Notes under the pieces: model-generated
The model's database searches: none
Seen by the model: only the letters and a program-made list of their open reading frames with translations
What the model was told of the DNA's origin: nothing
Position numbers and translations under genes: made by a program
Source: RBG-16-34-14 sp963727535
Lineage (GTDB): Bacteria; Bacteroidota; Ignavibacteria; Ignavibacteriales; Ignavibacteriaceae
DNA length: 64,000 bases
Direction: 5' to 3'
Assembly (NCBI GenBank): GCA_963727535.1
Contig: CAVSGR010000006.1
Coordinates: 620,001 to 684,000 of the forward strand
In this document: positions 16,588-24,506 of the stretch, in pieces
Numbering within the stretch: the stretch's first letter is position 1
Layout: each line of letters begins with the position of its first letter

Positions 16588-17262
16588 ATGGTTGCTCTTT
16601 ATGTTCTTTTAGGATTTATCCTTCTTTTAGTAATAGATTATTTTGTAATAAGGGGAGAAAAAAAACATCATCCAGCCTTTCAAAAATCGTACGAAGTTAT
16701 TGAAGATGTTGTTTTCGATAATATAAGTGTAACTGTTCCTGCTGATTCTTATGTATCGAAAGGTCATACTTGGGCTGAACTGCAAGGAAACGGTTTAATT
16801 AAAATTGGTGTAGATGAGTTTATACTTAAATCAATCGGGAGATTTATAGTTACAAACTTAGTTAAAGCAGGTACAGTTGTTAGAAAAGGGGATGTAATTA
16901 TGAACGCTATGCTTGGTGATAAAACTTTCAACTTTCGTTCTCCGATCGATGGAACAATAAATTTTATTAATGATGAATTGATCGGCAAAACAATTTTCGA
17001 TCCTTACGGAGAAGATTGGGGAGTTATGGTTTCTCCTATCAATTTTGAAAAGAATGTTGCTTCATTAAAAGCGAATGAAAAAGTTGTCGAGTGGATGAAG
17101 AATGAATTCATCAGGCTGAAGGATTATTTAGTTGAGATGTCTGTTCAACCACAGCTTGCGGGAGTTACAATGCTGGATGGTGGTAAAATGGTTGAAGGAG
17201 CTGTTGCACATTTAAATAAAGAATCGGCTAAAAAGTTTGAAGATGAATTCTTAACTATATAA
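16588..17262 (+). CDS. Membrane-anchored GcvH-like protein
   Basis: A 224-residue protein: one N-terminal helix (VALYVLLGFILLLVIDYFVI), then a GcvH-like domain (about residues 50-150; KGHTWAELQGNGLIKIGVDEFIL, RSPIDGTINFIN, DPYGEDWGVMVSP), then a helical tail ending in TMLDGGKMVEG. At the H-protein lipoylation position (seven residues before SPxxG) there is Asp, with Lys one residue later. Not a working glycine-cleavage H protein by context: no gcvT or gcvP nearby. First gene of the plus-strand operon; GAGGAAAA precedes the ATG. Probably a structural or regulatory partner of the NrfD-type complex encoded downstream. Confidence 0.8.
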   Translation: MVALYVLLGFILLLVIDYFVIRGEKKHHPAFQKSYEVIEDVVFDNISVTVPADSYVSKGHTWAELQGNGLIKIGVDEFILKSIGRFIVTNLVKAGTVVRKGDVIMNAMLGDKTFNFRSPIDGTINFINDELIGKTIFDPYGEDWGVMVSPINFEKNVASLKANEKVVEWMKNEFIRLKDYLVEMSVQPQLAGVTMLDGGKMVEGAVAHLNKESAKKFEDEFLTI

Positions 17263-17275
17263 ACAGGAAATAGAA

Positions 17276-18064
17276 ATGTCTGAACATCATATAGATATTG
17301 ATAATCAATACGGTCTTCTTTTCGATGCGACAGAATGTATAGGTTGCGGAAATTGTTATGAAGCATGTAAGAAACAAAATAACTTACCTGCAACTAATAA
17401 AGATTTTTTGAAAGATCATTTATCTGATAAAACATATACGGTTGTTGAAGAATACGGTGATACATATGCAAGAAAAATGTGTATGCACTGCCTTGAACCG
17501 GCGTGTGCATCTGTTTGTCCTGTAGGCGCATTGGAAAAAACGGAACTTGGTCCGGTTTTATACGATGCAGATAAATGTATAGGCTGCAGGTATTGTATGC
17601 AGGCTTGTCCTCACAATATACCACGCTATGAGTGGGGAAGCACTTCTCCAAGAATAAGAAAATGTGTTTTATGTTATGATAGATTGAAAGAAGGTAAACT
17701 CACAGCTTGTGCAGAAGCTTGTCCAGTTGAAGCAACAATAAGCGGAAAACTTTCTGATTTAATTGTTGAAGCAAAGAGAAGAATTAAAGAAAATCCCGGT
17801 AAGTATTATCCACATATTTATGGACTGGAAGAAGCTGGTGGAAGCAACGTGTTGATTCTTTCGCCTGTTCCTTTCGAGCAGTTGGGATATTCTTCCAAAG
17901 TACCGAAACAGTCTATGCCGACATTTACTATGCAGGCGATGGAAAAAATTCCTACGGTCGTTTCTGTAGGCGGAATATTTTTAACAGGAATGTACTGGCT
18001 TACAAAAAGAAAAAATGAATTAGCAAAGGAAGAACATCAGGCAAAAGAGGGAAAACAAAAATGA
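17276..18064 (+). CDS. Four-cluster 4Fe-4S subunit without Tat signal (HybA/DmsB-like)
   Basis: A 262-residue paralogue of the protein at 15.2-16.1 kb. Four cysteine groups for 4Fe-4S clusters are intact: CIGCGNCYEAC, CMHCLEPACASVC, CIGCRYCMQAC, and CVLC...CAEAC. It lacks the twin-arginine signal, starting directly MSEHHIDIDNQYGLLFDA, but keeps a C-terminal helix (about 225-241, VVSVGGIFLTGMYWLTK). It therefore probably faces the cytoplasm, unlike its paralogue. ACAGGAAAT lies before the ATG; it starts 13 bases after the GcvH-like gene and its stop overlaps the next start (ATGA). Likely exchanges electrons between a cytoplasmic donor and the NrfD-type quinone subunit. Confidence 0.9.
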   Translation: MSEHHIDIDNQYGLLFDATECIGCGNCYEACKKQNNLPATNKDFLKDHLSDKTYTVVEEYGDTYARKMCMHCLEPACASVCPVGALEKTELGPVLYDADKCIGCRYCMQACPHNIPRYEWGSTSPRIRKCVLCYDRLKEGKLTACAEACPVEATISGKLSDLIVEAKRRIKENPGKYYPHIYGLEEAGGSNVLILSPVPFEQLGYSSKVPKQSMPTFTMQAMEKIPTVVSVGGIFLTGMYWLTKRKNELAKEEHQAKEGKQK

Positions 18065-19248
18065 CTAAACATATTGTAGAAAATATTTTCGGTAAAAAAA
18101 TTACTTTCTGGAAAAGTGTTGCTGTAATTATAGCAATTGTCGGTGTTTATTCTTTGTTTATAAGATTTACAAAAGGATTAGGAGCATCAACAAATTTATC
18201 GGATCTTGTTCCTTGGGGGTTATGGATCGGGTTTGATTTTATTGGTGTTGGTCTTGCTGCGGCAGGATTTACAATTGCGGCAGTTGCTCACATTTTTCAT
18301 AATCATAAATATGAATCTATTGCAAGACCCGCAATACTTACAGCTTATATCGGCTATATGATGGTTGTTGCTCTTCTTGTAATCGATCTTGGAAAACCTG
18401 AAAACTTCTGGCATCCCCTGGTTATGTGGAATGTTCATTCAGTTATGTTTGAAATTACTTGGTGTGTAATCTGTTATTCAACAATCCTTACAATTGAATT
18501 TGCACCTGTAGTTTTAGAAAAATACAAATTCACAAAGTTGTTAAAGATTATTAAGAAGATTACTCCCGGCGCAATTATACTTGGTGTTCTTTTCTCTACA
18601 TTGCATCAATCATCGTTCGGTTCACTTTATTTAATTGTACCTGCAAAAGTTTACCCGCTCTGGTACTCATCATTTTTGCCGGTTCATTTCTTTATCTCAT
18701 GTATTGCAGCAGGATTATCGATGATAATTTTTGAGGCTTACCTATGTGCAAGAGCTTTCGGGCAGGGACTGAATATCAGGATATTATCCGGTCTTGGTAA
18801 AGCTGTTTTAATTGTTCTTGTAGTAGAATTAATATTTAAGTTTGGAGAAATATCATATTTAGGAAAACTTCCTTTACTTTTTGCACAGGCGAATGAAACT
18901 TATTTCTTCTGGTTAGAAATAGTTATCGGGTTTGCCATTCCAATATTAATTCTTACTCACCCAAAATATAAAGTGAACAGGGCAGGTTTATACTTTGCTG
19001 CAATCTTTACAATGTCGGGATTTGTATTAAACAGGATGAACGTTTGCGTAACATCTTTGGTAAGATCATCCGGACAATCTTATTCCCCTTCATTTGAAGA
19101 AGTCGGTATTACATTATTCCTGGTATTGGTTGCGATGGTCGCATTCAAATTAATTGTAGAAAACTTTAGTGTCTTTGAAAAGGAAGAAGTTCACATAGAA
19201 GCAGAAACTTCAAAGACAGAAATTGAAACAAATTATGAAACAATCTAA
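18061..19248 (+). CDS. NrfD/HybB-type quinone-interacting membrane subunit, second copy
   Basis: A 395-residue polytopic protein (about ten helices), paralogous to 13971-15206. Shared family segments: FTKGLGASTNLSDLVPWGLW, IGFDFIGVGLAAAGFT, NFWHPLVMWNVHSVMFEI, FSTLHQSSFGSLYLI. The last is also present as STLHQSSLGTLMVI in the other copy. The first four bases overlap the stop of the 4Fe-4S gene. Provides the membrane quinone site for the second complex. No cytochrome gene accompanies this copy, unlike the divergent operon. Confidence 0.9.
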   Translation: MTKHIVENIFGKKITFWKSVAVIIAIVGVYSLFIRFTKGLGASTNLSDLVPWGLWIGFDFIGVGLAAAGFTIAAVAHIFHNHKYESIARPAILTAYIGYMMVVALLVIDLGKPENFWHPLVMWNVHSVMFEITWCVICYSTILTIEFAPVVLEKYKFTKLLKIIKKITPGAIILGVLFSTLHQSSFGSLYLIVPAKVYPLWYSSFLPVHFFISCIAAGLSMIIFEAYLCARAFGQGLNIRILSGLGKAVLIVLVVELIFKFGEISYLGKLPLLFAQANETYFFWLEIVIGFAIPILILTHPKYKVNRAGLYFAAIFTMSGFVLNRMNVCVTSLVRSSGQSYSPSFEEVGITLFLVLVAMVAFKLIVENFSVFEKEEVHIEAETSKTEIETNYETI

Positions 19249-19261
19249 CAAGGAGAATTTT

Positions 19262-19972
19262 ATGAATAATTCTCAAAGTTCACAAAAAGATTTAAGCTGT
19301 ATCTGGATGACATCCGGGCTTGTAAAATATAAGCTTTGCGATAAAGAATTCGATTGTGAAAACTGTGAGTTCGATAAAGTTTTCCGAAATCTTTCAGTCA
19401 GTATGACAGAGAAAAATAATTCTGCTGAAACGCGAAGTGAAGATATTCTTGAGAGAGCAATTAAAAGAATCTGGAGTGAAACTTATGATGAAAAAGTTTT
19501 TTATCTGAAGAATCAGCTTGTTATTAAAAATCTTTTTGGAAATGCGTATTATCTTGGAATAAATCCTATTGTTCTTTATTTGCTTGATGATTTTGATTCT
19601 ATCCACGAGTTCAATAGTAGTGATATAAAAAGAGATCAAATAATCTTTACTCTTGAAGGTAATTGGGGAATTAAACAATTCGTTTCACCCGTGAACTTTA
19701 TGGTAATTGAAAAAATTAATTTCTCGCAGTTTAAGCTTAATAAGTGGTATGCAATAATTTTGTTCAATGATATAGATAAAGAGGAATTCATGCTTTCCGA
19801 AAGCGAATGGAGTAAAAAGAAGAGCAAGACGTTAACTTTTCTTACAGAACAGTTATCCTATAAACCAGGAATCGGACAAAGTATGATGGATGGAGGGGAA
19901 AAAATAAAATATCTTCACCAATATCTTGGGAATAATAAATACACGGAGTTACTAAATAGAAGTTTTGTGTAA
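19262..19972 (+). CDS. GcvH-like protein with N-terminal Cys motif
   Basis: A 236-residue soluble protein. Residues about 11-35 hold CIWMTSGLVKYKLC...FDCENCEFD, four cysteines that could bind a metal or cluster. A GcvH-like domain follows (about 70-165; VFYLKNQLVIKNLFGNAYYLGI, FVSPVNFMVIEKIN), much diverged and lacking a lipoyl lysine. The tail carries SMMDGGEKIK, matching TMLDGGKMVE of the protein at 16.6 kb. The ATG at 19262 (AAGGAG upstream) is preferred to 19223, which would overlap the NrfD gene. Last gene of the plus-strand operon; function unknown, probably tied to the NrfD complex. Confidence 0.75.
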   Translation: MNNSQSSQKDLSCIWMTSGLVKYKLCDKEFDCENCEFDKVFRNLSVSMTEKNNSAETRSEDILERAIKRIWSETYDEKVFYLKNQLVIKNLFGNAYYLGINPIVLYLLDDFDSIHEFNSSDIKRDQIIFTLEGNWGIKQFVSPVNFMVIEKINFSQFKLNKWYAIILFNDIDKEEFMLSESEWSKKKSKTLTFLTEQLSYKPGIGQSMMDGGEKIKYLHQYLGNNKYTELLNRSFV

Positions 19973-20338
19973 AAATAAATTTAGGTTTGTGTTCAATATA
20001 AATTTGATGCTTGCCAATTATCAATTCTTAACAACTCGGAAACAAAAATATTTTTTTGAACATTGATTTTGAATTTTTTTTTTCAAATATTGAACCAGCT
20101 TTTTTCTCAGGAAGTTAACCATGGGAGGATTAATGAAAAAAGTTAATCAAATATTAAAGTTTGTTTCTGTTTGGGGGAAATGGGTATGGGAAAGCTAAGG
20201 AATGAAATACAAATAAATTTACTTTTGTTTCACCTCTTCTTTCTCACACAAAGTTTAACAAATAGAAAAAATTACTATTTACTATTTTTTCATTCTATAT
20301 ACAAGAGATAGAACCCCATTAAAAAATTAGGACATAAA
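19973..20338. other. Intergenic interval after the NrfD operon
   Basis: 366 AT-rich bases. The only structured item is a 21-codon frame with a strong ribosome site at 20133, listed separately; no RNA gene or repeat is seen. Confidence 0.5.
20133..20198 (+). CDS. Possible 21-residue Trp-rich peptide
   Basis: ATG preceded by GGGAGG at ideal spacing; encodes a cationic peptide ending VSVWGKWVWES with three Trp. Too short for homology by eye. The ribosome site is better than many in this window, but chance cannot be excluded. It could be a small membrane-active or complex-associated peptide, or a leader. Confidence 0.3.
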   Translation: MKKVNQILKFVSVWGKWVWES

Positions 20339-20992
20339 ATGAGGACAAAATTTGTTTTTCTTATAGTTTTAATTGTGTCGATTTTTTCCACAGTCTGCGT
20401 TTCGCAAGAGAAATTCACATTTGGTATAAAGGGAGGAATAGGTTTCTGGCAATTCAAATCTCTACAGAGTAGCCAAAACATAGGACATCCGATTGATTAT
20501 TCATATCCCCCAGGTTTCTGTTTTGGATTTTATATTGAAAATAAATTCACCAAACATTTTACTGTTGCTGGGGAACTGTTATATCAACATTGTGATACAA
20601 AAGTAACAATATATACAGGTTATGAGGGAGTTTTAGATCAAGAGATAATCGCTAAATATTTTACAATCCCTATTCTTCTAAAATATCAAACCCCACAGCT
20701 ATGGAATGCCTATTTTTTCTTAGGTCCAAGCCTAAGTTACCTGATTAGAGCAGATTACAACTTTTATGATATAGCTTATTTAACTAAAGGGAAAAAAGAG
20801 ATTACTAAAGATTTGTCAGTTATTAGTACCTCAATTGAATTTGGGTTTGGAAAGGAAATAGAAATTTCAAAGTCTAATTTTAGTTTAGAATTAAGAGTAC
20901 AATGGGGAGTGACAAAGTTTAAACAAGAAGTAGATGTCGGCACTTGGAAAAATGCAGGTTTAATTTTTTTAATGGGGTATAAATTTAATTAA
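20339..20992 (+). CDS. Outer-membrane beta-barrel protein (PorT/OmpA-like barrel)
   Basis: A 217-residue secreted protein: signal peptide MRTKFVFLIVLIVSIFSTVCVSQ, then the typical beginning of small Bacteroidota barrels, FTFGIKGGIGFWQF. Strands follow in pairs (GFYIENKFTKHFTVAGELLYQH, KYFTIPILLKYQ, NAYFFLGPSLSYLI, EFGFGKEIEISKSNFSLELRVQWGV) and it finishes with ILFLMGYKFN-like aromatic residues. Fits the outer-membrane beta-barrel domain class (PF13568-like). Function unknown; sits alone upstream of the secreted subtilisin gene, separated by a hairpin. Confidence 0.7.
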   Translation: MRTKFVFLIVLIVSIFSTVCVSQEKFTFGIKGGIGFWQFKSLQSSQNIGHPIDYSYPPGFCFGFYIENKFTKHFTVAGELLYQHCDTKVTIYTGYEGVLDQEIIAKYFTIPILLKYQTPQLWNAYFFLGPSLSYLIRADYNFYDIAYLTKGKKEITKDLSVISTSIEFGFGKEIEISKSNFSLELRVQWGVTKFKQEVDVGTWKNAGLIFLMGYKFN

Positions 20993-21028
20993 AAAAGATC
21001 AATAACTTTTAAGAACGATCCTTTGGGG

Positions 21029-21045
21029 AGTGTCTCAGAGACACT
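21029..21045. terminator. Hairpin after the beta-barrel gene
   Basis: AGTGTCT-CAG-AGACACT, perfect 7-base arms 37 bases after the stop. The following T tract is short, so termination is likely but not certain. Confidence 0.45.
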
Positions 21046-21090
21046 TACCATCTTTTTGCAGAATGTTCATTCAATCAAAGGAGGAAAAAA

Positions 21091-24000
21091 ATGTACAGAA
21101 AAATAATACTTTCTTTTTTGATCCTATCATCCTTCGCTTTTACACAACAATACTATTATAGCAGTGGCCATAAGATTTATATTGAACAAAAACAAAATTG
21201 TTATGCGCTTGAGCTTAATGACAATACTACTGAGAAAGAAGTCAAATCCTTCTTAATACGAAATAAATTAGTAACTCCAATGGAATCATTAAACTCAAAA
21301 TTTATCTTAGTAGAGTCTACTGGTTCTAGTAAAGAACAATTAAAAAGTTTAGTAACTCCGAATGATTTGGTAAATAATGTGAGAAACATTTATATAGGTA
21401 TTAAAGGAAGTACTAAATTTATGATAACTGATAAAATCGCCATTAAGATTAAGAATGAATCTGATTTGAATATGATTTTGGGAAAATATAATCTTAAAGA
21501 GATTAAAACAGAATGGCTAGGTGATAAAGTTTATCTTTTGCAACTTAATAAAATGGATGAGCAATTGACACTTAATATTGCAAATGAAATATACGAAAGT
21601 GGACTTGTTGAATTTTCACATCCAGATTTAATTGGATATAATTGGATGGACTCAGGGACAAATGATAGCCTCTACGGAAGTCAATGGAACCTCATAAAGA
21701 TTTCTGCTCCTGATGCATGGAATATTAGTATAGGAAGCCCCTCTATTATAATAGCAATTTTAGATAACGGTGTACAATCAAATCACCCCGATCTTGATGG
21801 TCATTTAGTAACTGGTTATGATGTTGTAGATAATGATTATACGACAGATCCTTATAACTCTACCTTTGATTATCACGGGACAGCCTGTGCAGGAGTTGCC
21901 GCAGCTGAAACGAATAATGGTATCGGTATTGCTGGTGTTGGATATAACTGTAAAATTATGCCTATTCAGTTTACACATAATGATTTGTGGACGGATTATG
22001 AAAAACTTGCAGCCGGTATAAATTGGGCTGCTGCTCATGGGGCCGATATTATTAATATAAGTGGATCGACATTTGATCAGGCAGTTGTTACTAATGCTAT
22101 CGCTAATGCTGTTTCCAATGGACGAAACGGTAAAGGGTGCATAATAGTAAAATCGGCAGGGAATGATGGGTACACAGATGATCATGAAATTAGTTTTCCT
22201 GGTAAAGATCCAAATGTCATTTGTGTTGGAGCCACTGACCAAAATGATGCAAGAAACGGTATCAGTAGCTATGGACGGGAACTGGATGTTATGGCTCCAA
22301 GTGGTGTTTATGCCACAAGTCGTACGGGTTATATTAGTAACTTTCAGAATACTTCGTCTGCGGCTCCACATGTTGCTGGTTTAGCCGGTCTGATATTAGC
22401 ACTAAATAATAATCTAACAGAAGCCCAGGTTCGTAAAATTATTTGTTACACCGCTGATGATATTAATTCTCCAGGTTTTGATGATGAAACAGGTTGGGGT
22501 CGCATTAATGCATGGAGAGCACTTGATGCAATTAGTAATGTGACTACTAATGGAGCTTTACCCAGGGACCAAATTTGGTTAACTACTGTTAACCTAACTG
22601 GCAATGTAACTGTCCCAAGTGGAGTAAAACTAACTATAGTCTCCGGTGCAACAGTAAATTTAACTAATGGGAATAACAGATATTCAATCATTTCCACAGG
22701 AGGTATAATAACTAAAGAAGTTGGTGCAACTATAAACGGCTTAAGAGCAACTTTAACAGCTAATCTTGATTTGAAAGGTCTCTGCAGTACAACTCAAGTT
22801 GCAGCTAATTATGCAAATTTTCAGTATAATGAAATTTATCTGGAAAATGGAAATTATAATGAAAATGTGAGTATCTCTAATAAAGATCAACTTAGAATAC
22901 AAGGAGGTTCATCAGAGTACTCTCATTTTGGACAGTTGACTCTTACAAATTGCGATGAATTTGAGGGACTCTATTTTGGGGCAAAAAGTGTTTATATAAA
23001 TTATGGAAGTTATGTGATATTATCTGGTGTCAATGCTTACGGAACAGATCAGAGCACCATAGGTTTTTCTCTTTATAATAGTGATACTTATTATGTATAT
23101 AATCTTATTGCAGCATATTCACAAGCCGGAATATTATGTTCAGATGGAACCGAGGCTGATATAGACGAATCTTATTTATATGATAATCTTCAAGGGCTTC
23201 GGTCATATAATGGTTCCAATGTAGATATTTCCAATACATATTTTTGCGGTACAGGTTTGGATTTAAAAACTTATAACTTTTCTTCGATTGATGCCGGCCT
23301 TTGTTTTTTTGACGGAGGCACGCCGTCTGTTTCCGGCTCTAACATACAGCATTACGGAGATCAAAGCTGTCCGTTATCAAAAGCTGCTTCCAATCAACAA
23401 ACAGGAAATAACAATTATGTAATTTCAACAGATGATAATAATACGGCAGGTTCAGAATTCGAAAAAATAAATTCAGCTTATTTTTCCCTAAATAAAAAAT
23501 TAATTAACGCATTTAAAGAAAAAGCTACTTTGGACAAAGAAGCTACTTGCGCTGAGTATGAAAAAGTAATAGCAGACTTTAAAGAATTTATTGAGAACAA
23601 CCCTGATTCGCCTTTAGCAAAGATTGCTTTGATAGCTTCTGCTAAAAGTTATCGCAGAATCGATAATCTCCGTGAAAAGAGTGATTTCGCTGAAATGAAA
23701 AATTTCCTTACAGGTATTATAGAAAACAAAGAATACCCGGCATTAATACCACAAGCAGAAAGACTAATGATCGATTACTATAGATTGACAAACGATTATA
23801 CTGAGGCAATAAAAACAGCAGATAACATAATCGAAAAATATCAAAAAGATACCAATTATGTATGTGGTGCATTGTATGCAAAGGGATTAATACAGGCACA
23901 TAGCTTAAACCAATCGGAAAAAGCGATAGAATGTTTTTCACTTATTTTACAGGAATACCCGGGGAATGGTTTAGCAGTCTTAGCCGAAAATGAACTGGGG

Positions 24001-24318
24001 CTTTTAGGAGTAGACGCAAGCAAAATAGCAAAAGAAAAACCTACGGCTGATAATAATCCGGGATTCAGCACAAGCAGTTATCCAAATCCTTTCAATCCAA
24101 CAACAATAATAAATTATACTTTACCCGATAATGAAAGAGTTGTAATAAAAGTATATGATATCCTTGGAAGAGAAGTAAAAGAATTGGTAAATGAACAAAA
24201 AGCAGCAGGAACATATTCAGTTGAGTTCGACGGAAGCAAATTATCAAGCGGAGTATATTTTTATACAATTACAGCAGGTCAGTTTTCTCAAACAAAAAAG
24301 ATGGTATTAGCAAAGTAA
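21091..24318 (+). CDS. Secreted subtilisin-family (S8) serine protease with beta-helix, TPR-like and type IX sorting domains
   Basis: A 1075-residue exported protease. Signal peptide 1-19; propeptide to about 190; S8 domain about 195-485 with Asp225 (AILDNGV), His262 (DYHGTACAG), oxyanion Asn in SAGNDG and Ser422 in NTSSAAPHVAG (Asn replaces the usual Gly). About 495-760 is repetitive, rich in Gly/Asn/Tyr strands like a right-handed beta-helix. About 800-980 is helical with tetratricopeptide-like repeats (RRIDNLREKSDF, DYYRLTNDYTEAIKTADNII). The last 80 residues are a type IX sorting domain (SYPNPFNPTTIINYTLP ... FSQTKKMVLAK). Expected to be displayed on or released from the cell surface. GGAGG precedes the ATG. 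Unbroken across 3.2 kb. Confidence 0.92.
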   Translation: MYRKIILSFLILSSFAFTQQYYYSSGHKIYIEQKQNCYALELNDNTTEKEVKSFLIRNKLVTPMESLNSKFILVESTGSSKEQLKSLVTPNDLVNNVRNIYIGIKGSTKFMITDKIAIKIKNESDLNMILGKYNLKEIKTEWLGDKVYLLQLNKMDEQLTLNIANEIYESGLVEFSHPDLIGYNWMDSGTNDSLYGSQWNLIKISAPDAWNISIGSPSIIIAILDNGVQSNHPDLDGHLVTGYDVVDNDYTTDPYNSTFDYHGTACAGVAAAETNNGIGIAGVGYNCKIMPIQFTHNDLWTDYEKLAAGINWAAAHGADIINISGSTFDQAVVTNAIANAVSNGRNGKGCIIVKSAGNDGYTDDHEISFPGKDPNVICVGATDQNDARNGISSYGRELDVMAPSGVYATSRTGYISNFQNTSSAAPHVAGLAGLILALNNNLTEAQVRKIICYTADDINSPGFDDETGWGRINAWRALDAISNVTTNGALPRDQIWLTTVNLTGNVTVPSGVKLTIVSGATVNLTNGNNRYSIISTGGIITKEVGATINGLRATLTANLDLKGLCSTTQVAANYANFQYNEIYLENGNYNENVSISNKDQLRIQGGSSEYSHFGQLTLTNCDEFEGLYFGAKSVYINYGSYVILSGVNAYGTDQSTIGFSLYNSDTYYVYNLIAAYSQAGILCSDGTEADIDESYLYDNLQGLRSYNGSNVDISNTYFCGTGLDLKTYNFSSIDAGLCFFDGGTPSVSGSNIQHYGDQSCPLSKAASNQQTGNNNYVISTDDNNTAGSEFEKINSAYFSLNKKLINAFKEKATLDKEATCAEYEKVIADFKEFIENNPDSPLAKIALIASAKSYRRIDNLREKSDFAEMKNFLTGIIENKEYPALIPQAERLMIDYYRLTNDYTEAIKTADNIIEKYQKDTNYVCGALYAKGLIQAHSLNQSEKAIECFSLILQEYPGNGLAVLAENELGLLGVDASKIAKEKPTADNNPGFSTSSYPNPFNPTTIINYTLPDNERVVIKVYDILGREVKELVNEQKAAGTYSVEFDGSKLSSGVYFYTITAGQFSQTKKMVLAK

Positions 24319-24328
24319 AATTGTAAAG

Positions 24329-24361
24329 CAAGGTTCACCCTAAAATTGGATGAGCCTTGTG
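24329..24361 (+). terminator. Probable terminator hairpin after the protease
   Basis: CAAGGTTCA (24329-24337) and TGAGCCTTG (24351-24359), eight of nine bases paired, eleven bases after the stop; weak T tract. Confidence 0.45.
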
Positions 24362-24506
24362 TCTAAAATATTCCATCACTTTCTCCCTTTTTCTTTTAAA
24401 GAATTTTTAATGTTGATTATTGTCAAGCAAAAGTTGCGAATTGTTAATTATTCTTGCTACTGATTACCTGTTTTTCTATGTTAGTACAGATACTCAGGGG
24501 AGTTAA

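Noticed and set aside
16588..19972. A glycine cleavage system based on the GcvH-like proteins
   Set aside because: No gcvT or gcvP, no lipoyl lysine at the usual place, and consistent linkage to NrfD and ferredoxin genes.
21805..22371. Long open frame antisense to the protease
   Set aside because: It is a shadow of the subtilisin domain, which has a complete catalytic triad on the other strand.
24420..24470. Sigma54-type promoter upstream of the second haem kinase
   Set aside because: GTCAAGCAAAAGTTGC resembles the consensus only with the wrong spacing between the two elements.
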